The notes under the pieces are model-generated. The model had not been told where the DNA came from. It did no database searches and saw only the letters and a program-made list of their open reading frames with translations. DNA of 15,928 nucleotides, from positions 1 through 15,928 of the forward strand of contig DGOE01000069.1 of the NCBI GenBank assembly GCA_002389295.1. The letters run 5' to 3'. The stretch is from Flavobacteriales bacterium UBA4474 (GTDB taxonomy: Bacteria; Bacteroidota; Bacteroidia; Flavobacteriales_D; Sanyastnellaceae). The stretch's first letter is position 1. Each line of letters opens with the position of its first letter. The translations under genes were made by a program, and so were the position numbers. This document shows, piece after piece, positions 12,850 to 15,928 of this stretch.

Positions 12850-13466
12850 TTGTCTAGCGCATCCCAAAGAAAACGGCAAGCTGCCGAGCGAAACGGGCCC
12901 CATATGAGGGCCCGTTTCTCGTATACCCCCCGGGGCGCATCCTTAGGCATATTCAAGTGAGCCTCCATGGACCTTCGGATCCCGAGGTCATCCGGAGCAA
13001 AGACATCCGGACGGCGCAACTGAAAGATCAGGTGCATTTGCACCGTCCAACGGCCCAGCCCCTTGACACGGGTCCACGACGCAATGATGTCCTCATTTGA
13101 TGCCCCCGCCACATCGTCAAATGAGGCGGGGTCTTCGAGGTAATGCCGCGCCAGGTCCTGCATATATCCGTGCTTTTGGCCACTGATGCCCACCGCCCTG
13201 TGCCGTTCAGGCGACACCTCCAACACGGAGGTGGGAGAAAGCACATCACCATGAAGCGCACTGAAACGGCCCCAGATGGTGGCCGCTGCTTTTGTACTGA
13301 GCTGTTGGCCCACTATCGCGTGCGACAGGCTCTCAAAAGCGGTGCGGGGCCGAGACTCCGAAGGGTCATCCAAAACAGCACACAGCCGGTAAAAGACCGG
13401 GTCAACCTGACTGAAGTGCTCCCGCGCTTCCTGCCAAGTCCATTCGACATGCGATTCCTGCGACAT
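12837..13466 (-). CDS. DNA-3-methyladenine glycosylase, AlkA-type (HhH-GPD superfamily)
   Basis: This 209-residue base-excision repair enzyme would remove alkylated purines from DNA. It shows the helix-hairpin-helix segment VKGLGRWTVQM (134-144) followed by RRPDVFAPDDLGIRRSM (151-167). D160, the second Asp of the DD pair, aligns with the catalytic Asp of AlkA (D238 in E. coli). The SHAIVGQQLSTKAA stretch at 48-61 is typical of the superfamily. It lacks the N-terminal domain of E. coli AlkA and matches the ~200-residue 'DNA-3-methyladenine glycosylase 2' type. The start at 13466 gives this normal length; further upstream in-frame codons run antisense into the lipoprotein gene. The stop codon lies inside the end of rpoD (13-bp overlap), and codons near its end contain the hairpin at 12890-12918. 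Confidence 0.93.
   Translation of the reverse strand: MSQESHVEWTWQEAREHFSQVDPVFYRLCAVLDDPSESRPRTAFESLSHAIVGQQLSTKAAATIWGRFSALHGDVLSPTSVLEVSPERHRAVGISGQKHGYMQDLARHYLEDPASFDDVAGASNEDIIASWTRVKGLGRWTVQMHLIFQLRRPDVFAPDDLGIRRSMEAHLNMPKDAPRGVYEKRALIWGPFRSAACRFLWDALDNQPK
12890..12918 (+). terminator. Perfect 11-bp hairpin, candidate rpoD terminator inside the glycosylase gene
   Basis: GAAACGGGCCC (12890-12900) is an exact reverse complement of GGGCCCGTTTC (12908-12918), with the 7-nt loop CATATGA. It starts 40 bp after the rpoD stop. The downstream arm ends in GTTTCTCGT, a weak T tract. A smaller stem, CGGCA-AGC-TGCCG (12874-12886), lies just before it. Because the region is also glycosylase coding sequence, a coding origin of the symmetry cannot be excluded. 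Confidence 0.5.
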
Positions 13467-13530
13467 CCGCGTTTTGTTTTTGTGTGTACACCAAAGTAAG
13501 GTGCCCCTTCCCGGCCTTAGCTTCGCAAAA

Positions 13531-15069
13531 ATGTTGGCGTCTGCATCTCCACATACCACCAGCACTCCATCTGGCCGCAGCCATTGCGCAGGTTGGATGG
13601 CCGCCGTGTGCATGACCCTGGTCTCATGGGCTGTCCTCAGTGGTTGTCAAGGAGACAAGTTTTACCTCGGCGCTGATGCACGGGTGGCCTTCAGCCAGGA
13701 CACCGTCCTGTTTGACACGGTCTTTACTACCATCGGCAGTGCGAGCCAGGCTTTCCGCATTGTCAACGACAGTCCTGGACGCATCCTGCTCGAGGACATT
13801 TCCTTGGAGGATGGCGAGGGGAGTCTGTTTCGGATCAATGTAGACGGCATTCCGGGCCCCAGTGTCGGCAACCTCGCACTGGAGGAAGGCGACTCCCTCT
13901 ACGTGTTCGTGGAAGTCACCATCGATCCAGGTTCTGCCAACTTGCCTTTCATTGTCCAAGACCGCATCCGCGTCATCATCAACGGCTTTAGCCAGTTCGT
14001 CACGTTGAACGCCTATGGACAGAATGCCTTTTTCCACGGTGCACCCGGAAGCCTGACGACGCTCCCTTGCGACGAAGTCTGGGTGGCCCAAAGGCCCCAC
14101 GTGATCTACGGCGTGGTGGGCGTGGCGGAAGGCTGCAACCTGACCATTGAAGCGGGCAGCGCCATCCATGTGCACGCCGGCGGCGGGATTTATGTGGACC
14201 GCGGCACCCTGGAGGCCAATGGAGAGCTCGGTCAGGAGGTGGTCTTTGAAGGAGACCGACTCGAGCCATCGTATGCCGACATCCCCGGGCAATGGGGCAT
14301 ACAGATCGACACCCTGATACAGACAGCGGTAGGGGTTTCTCAGGCCAGTATTGTCGGAGGCGGCATCTGGCTGTACGGCTCTACGGGCAGCGTTTTGCGC
14401 CACACCATCGTGCGCAACGGGACCATCGGTATTCAAGTGGACACGGCGGGGACATCCGGTGCGGCGCTGACCATGGAAAATTGCACCGTGCACAACATGT
14501 CCGCCATCGGTCTGCTGGCCCAAGGCGCCCAAATCGACGGCACCAACAACCTCATTTATGACTGTGCACAAGCCTGCGCCGCCTTCACGCTGGGCGGGCG
14601 CTACAGGTTTACGCACAGCACCTTCGCCAACTACTGGACCGACGGCACCCGGGGCACGCCGACCGTCCTGATCAACGACCACTACGAGGACGTCAACGGC
14701 AACCTGCAAATCCGCTCACTCCAAGAATGCCAATTCCTGAACTGCATCATGTGGGGAAACAATGCGGAGCTCGATGATTTCGATGAATTGGTCATCGACA
14801 TTGAGGGCAATGACAACGACCTGCTCATCCGCGGATGTGCCGTGGACATGGACGAAGCCGGACCTACGGAATGGATCGAGGAAAGCACCACCGATGCCGC
14901 ACCTCCGTTCGCCGATGTCTTCAACCGTGATTTCCACCTGCTCAGTGGCAACAGCCAGTGGAATGGGGTCGGCGTCCCTGCGGGAATGCCCTTTTTGGCC
15001 ACCGACCTCGACGGATTGCCTCGCGTGGTCGGCTCTGCTCCCGACAAAGGCTGCTACGAGCGCCAGTAA
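13531..15069 (+). CDS. Right-handed beta-helix surface lipoprotein
   Basis: This is a 512-residue predicted lipoprotein. The signal peptide ends in the lipobox LSGC with the acylated Cys at residue 39, so it would be anchored in the envelope. Residues about 45-165 form a beta-sandwich-like domain (VAFSQDTVLFDTVFTTIGSA...INVDGIPG...DSLYVFVEVTIDP). Residues about 190-430 form a parallel beta-helix (pectin-lyase-like) region, with repeating short strands such as LTIEAGSAIHVHAGGGIYVD and 'GDR...PGQWG'. A closing DKGCYERQ resembles the D-x-G-x-Y-E ending of this Bacteroidota family. No catalytic residues of a known polysaccharide lyase stand out, so adhesion or glycan binding is as likely as an enzyme role. 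Start choice: 13531 supplies an n-region with an arginine; 13597 gives a 16-residue signal with no positive charge; 13474 is unlikely. It is divergent from the glycosylase gene across 64 bp. Confidence 0.85.
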   Translation: MLASASPHTTSTPSGRSHCAGWMAAVCMTLVSWAVLSGCQGDKFYLGADARVAFSQDTVLFDTVFTTIGSASQAFRIVNDSPGRILLEDISLEDGEGSLFRINVDGIPGPSVGNLALEEGDSLYVFVEVTIDPGSANLPFIVQDRIRVIINGFSQFVTLNAYGQNAFFHGAPGSLTTLPCDEVWVAQRPHVIYGVVGVAEGCNLTIEAGSAIHVHAGGGIYVDRGTLEANGELGQEVVFEGDRLEPSYADIPGQWGIQIDTLIQTAVGVSQASIVGGGIWLYGSTGSVLRHTIVRNGTIGIQVDTAGTSGAALTMENCTVHNMSAIGLLAQGAQIDGTNNLIYDCAQACAAFTLGGRYRFTHSTFANYWTDGTRGTPTVLINDHYEDVNGNLQIRSLQECQFLNCIMWGNNAELDDFDELVIDIEGNDNDLLIRGCAVDMDEAGPTEWIEESTTDAAPPFADVFNRDFHLLSGNSQWNGVGVPAGMPFLATDLDGLPRVVGSAPDKGCYERQ

Positions 15070-15081
15070 TTTCAGTCGTCT

Positions 15082-15097
15082 GCTGCCCATGTGCAGC
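15082..15097 (+). other. Small hairpin after the lipoprotein gene
   Basis: GCTGC-CCATGT-GCAGC is a perfect 5-bp stem in the 42-bp gap before the last gene, followed by CCTTTATC. It could be a weak terminator for the lipoprotein gene; the stem is short and the T run poor. Confidence 0.25.
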
Positions 15098-15111
15098 CCT
15101 TTATCTGTCTC

Positions 15112-15928
15112 ATGAGCCGGCATATCCTCGATGCGCTAATGCGCCTGTTTGCCCTGATTACACTGCGGGAGGAGGGCATAGAAAAAGGAAGGGAAGTGGT
15201 GGCCCATTTCCTCCGCAGCAGGCTGCCCAAAGAATCCGTAACCGCCTGGCTCGGGGTTTTTGAAGGCTACCTCACCGATCACGGCGGAGCAGTGGAATCG
15301 CGCGAAATCAAGGGCCTGAAGCGCACCGCGCTGCGGTCCACCAAAGTGCTGAGAACCTGCACCGACATCAACCGCGACTTGCAGGCGAGTGAAAAAGCGC
15401 TGGTTTTCTTGAGGATGTTGGAGTTCGAAGCCGCCATTTCCGATGGACAGCCAGAAGACGATGCCCTAAGCAGGGAGCTGTCCAACCTCGTGGCCGAAGT
15501 TTTTGGCATCCGAGAAGGGGAGAAGCGGTGCTATGAGACCCTGGTCTTTGACACCGAGCGCTGGCCTGTGATGACCCAGCGGTACCACGAGGCCTTTCTG
15601 ATCGGCGACCAACCCCAATTGGGCGGTGTCGTCAAGCAAGGATGGTCCACTCCGCTGGCCTGCTTCCGCCACCCCGAGTCTCAAATTGTATTCCTGCGCC
15701 CCATCGGCACAGGGGCTGTGCAACTCAATGGAGAGCTGCTCGATCCCCAGCGCACCCAACCCTTTACCCCGGGTTCCACCTTGCGCCATCCAGGGGCGGC
15801 ACCCTTGCATTTTGTGGACATCCAGCGCTCCTTCATGGAGGAGGAGAACATCCCCGAGCTGTCCTTGGAAATCAAAGAGGTAAGCCACTGGTTCAATTAT
15901 CCTGAGGAACAAGCGCTGCACCCCTTCC
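15112..15928 (+). CDS. N-terminal part of a large protein, probably an ABC-type ATPase with a TerB-like helical domain (3' end outside the window)
   Basis: An ATG at 15112 opens a frame with no stop to the window end (272 residues seen). Residues 1-140 are helical and charged: MSRHILDALMRLFALITL, then RTALRSTKVLRTCTDINRDL and KALVFLRMLEFEAAI, then SNLVAEVFGI. This resembles the N-terminal TerB-like domain of large Bacteroidota proteins annotated as 'ATP-binding cassette domain-containing'. Residues about 190-240 (QIVFLRPIGTGAVQLNGELLDP...FTPGSTLRH) resemble the small beta-domain between that domain and the ATPase in the same proteins. The Walker motifs would lie outside the window, so the ATPase assignment is inference from family memory. 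There is no signal peptide. It lies 42 bp downstream of the lipoprotein gene on the same strand and may be co-transcribed with it. Confidence 0.7.
   Translation, partial: MSRHILDALMRLFALITLREEGIEKGREVVAHFLRSRLPKESVTAWLGVFEGYLTDHGGAVESREIKGLKRTALRSTKVLRTCTDINRDLQASEKALVFLRMLEFEAAISDGQPEDDALSRELSNLVAEVFGIREGEKRCYETLVFDTERWPVMTQRYHEAFLIGDQPQLGGVVKQGWSTPLACFRHPESQIVFLRPIGTGAVQLNGELLDPQRTQPFTPGSTLRHPGAAPLHFVDIQRSFMEEENIPELSLEIKEVSHWFNYPEEQALHPF

Noticed and set aside
13486..13493. GTGTACAC palindrome in the glycosylase/lipoprotein divergent region
   Set aside because: Eight bases of symmetry are too few to call an operator, and no second copy was found.
13467..13613. N-terminal extension of the glycosylase (49 codons)
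   Set aside because: It would run into the divergent lipoprotein gene, and the family begins at the MSQESHVEW segment; 13466 gives the normal length.
1..15928. Search for CRISPR arrays, tRNA or rRNA genes, insertion sequences, toxin-antitoxin or defence modules
   Set aside because: No direct-repeat arrays, cloverleaf-like segments, transposase or nuclease-type genes were seen; the gene content is mostly core metabolism and envelope functions.

Overview
The window is a gene-dense piece of chromosome from a member of the Bacteroidota, most likely a Flavobacteriales-type lineage with unusually high G+C (judged by eye; I did not compute it). Four things point there. The primary sigma factor is a short, 289-residue type. 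The run rpsO, pnp, rpoD is familiar from that phylum. Promoter boxes match the Bacteroidota -7 consensus TAnnTTTG (8358-8365, 9324-9331, 11920-11927). Several proteins belong to families I know mainly from Bacteroidota: the HRDIV-type acyltransferase, a TamA/TamL-like Omp85 protein and the beta-helix lipoprotein. Lineage below phylum is inference.

Layout. 1-520: C-terminal part of a sugar-phosphate nucleotidyltransferase. 546-1229: a secreted, cysteine-rich protein with a MopE-like metal-binding motif and two dockerin-like repeats. 1231-2400 (minus): 3-hydroxyacyl-CoA dehydrogenase. 2498-2890: small putative zinc-binding protein. 2896-4197 (minus): DEAD-box RNA helicase. 4265-5284: glycerolipid acyltransferase with altered active-site blocks. 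5271-6038 (minus): TrmH/SpoU RNA 2'-O-methyltransferase. 6037-8349: TamA/TamL-like Omp85 outer-membrane protein. 8372-12849: a co-directional core block of accD, rpsO, pnp and rpoD, with promoters and RNA hairpins between the genes. 12837-13466 (minus): AlkA-type 3-methyladenine DNA glycosylase. 13531-15069: beta-helix surface lipoprotein. 15112-end: N-terminal part of a large protein, probably an ABC-type ATPase with an N-terminal helical (TerB-like) domain.

Function. The window mixes envelope biogenesis (acyltransferase, AccD for malonyl-CoA, Omp85 protein), RNA metabolism and translation (helicase, TrmH, S15, PNPase, sigma factor), fatty acid oxidation and DNA repair. I see no mobile element, CRISPR array, tRNA, rRNA or defence island. 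No gap between genes exceeds about 130 bases. The most distinctive features are architectural. All four convergent junctions are 5 bp apart or less or overlap. One divergent pair shares a single CATG as both start codons. Several -7-like boxes lie 2-8 nt before start codons, suggesting leaderless mRNAs. A perfect 11-bp hairpin downstream of rpoD sits inside the opposing glycosylase gene.
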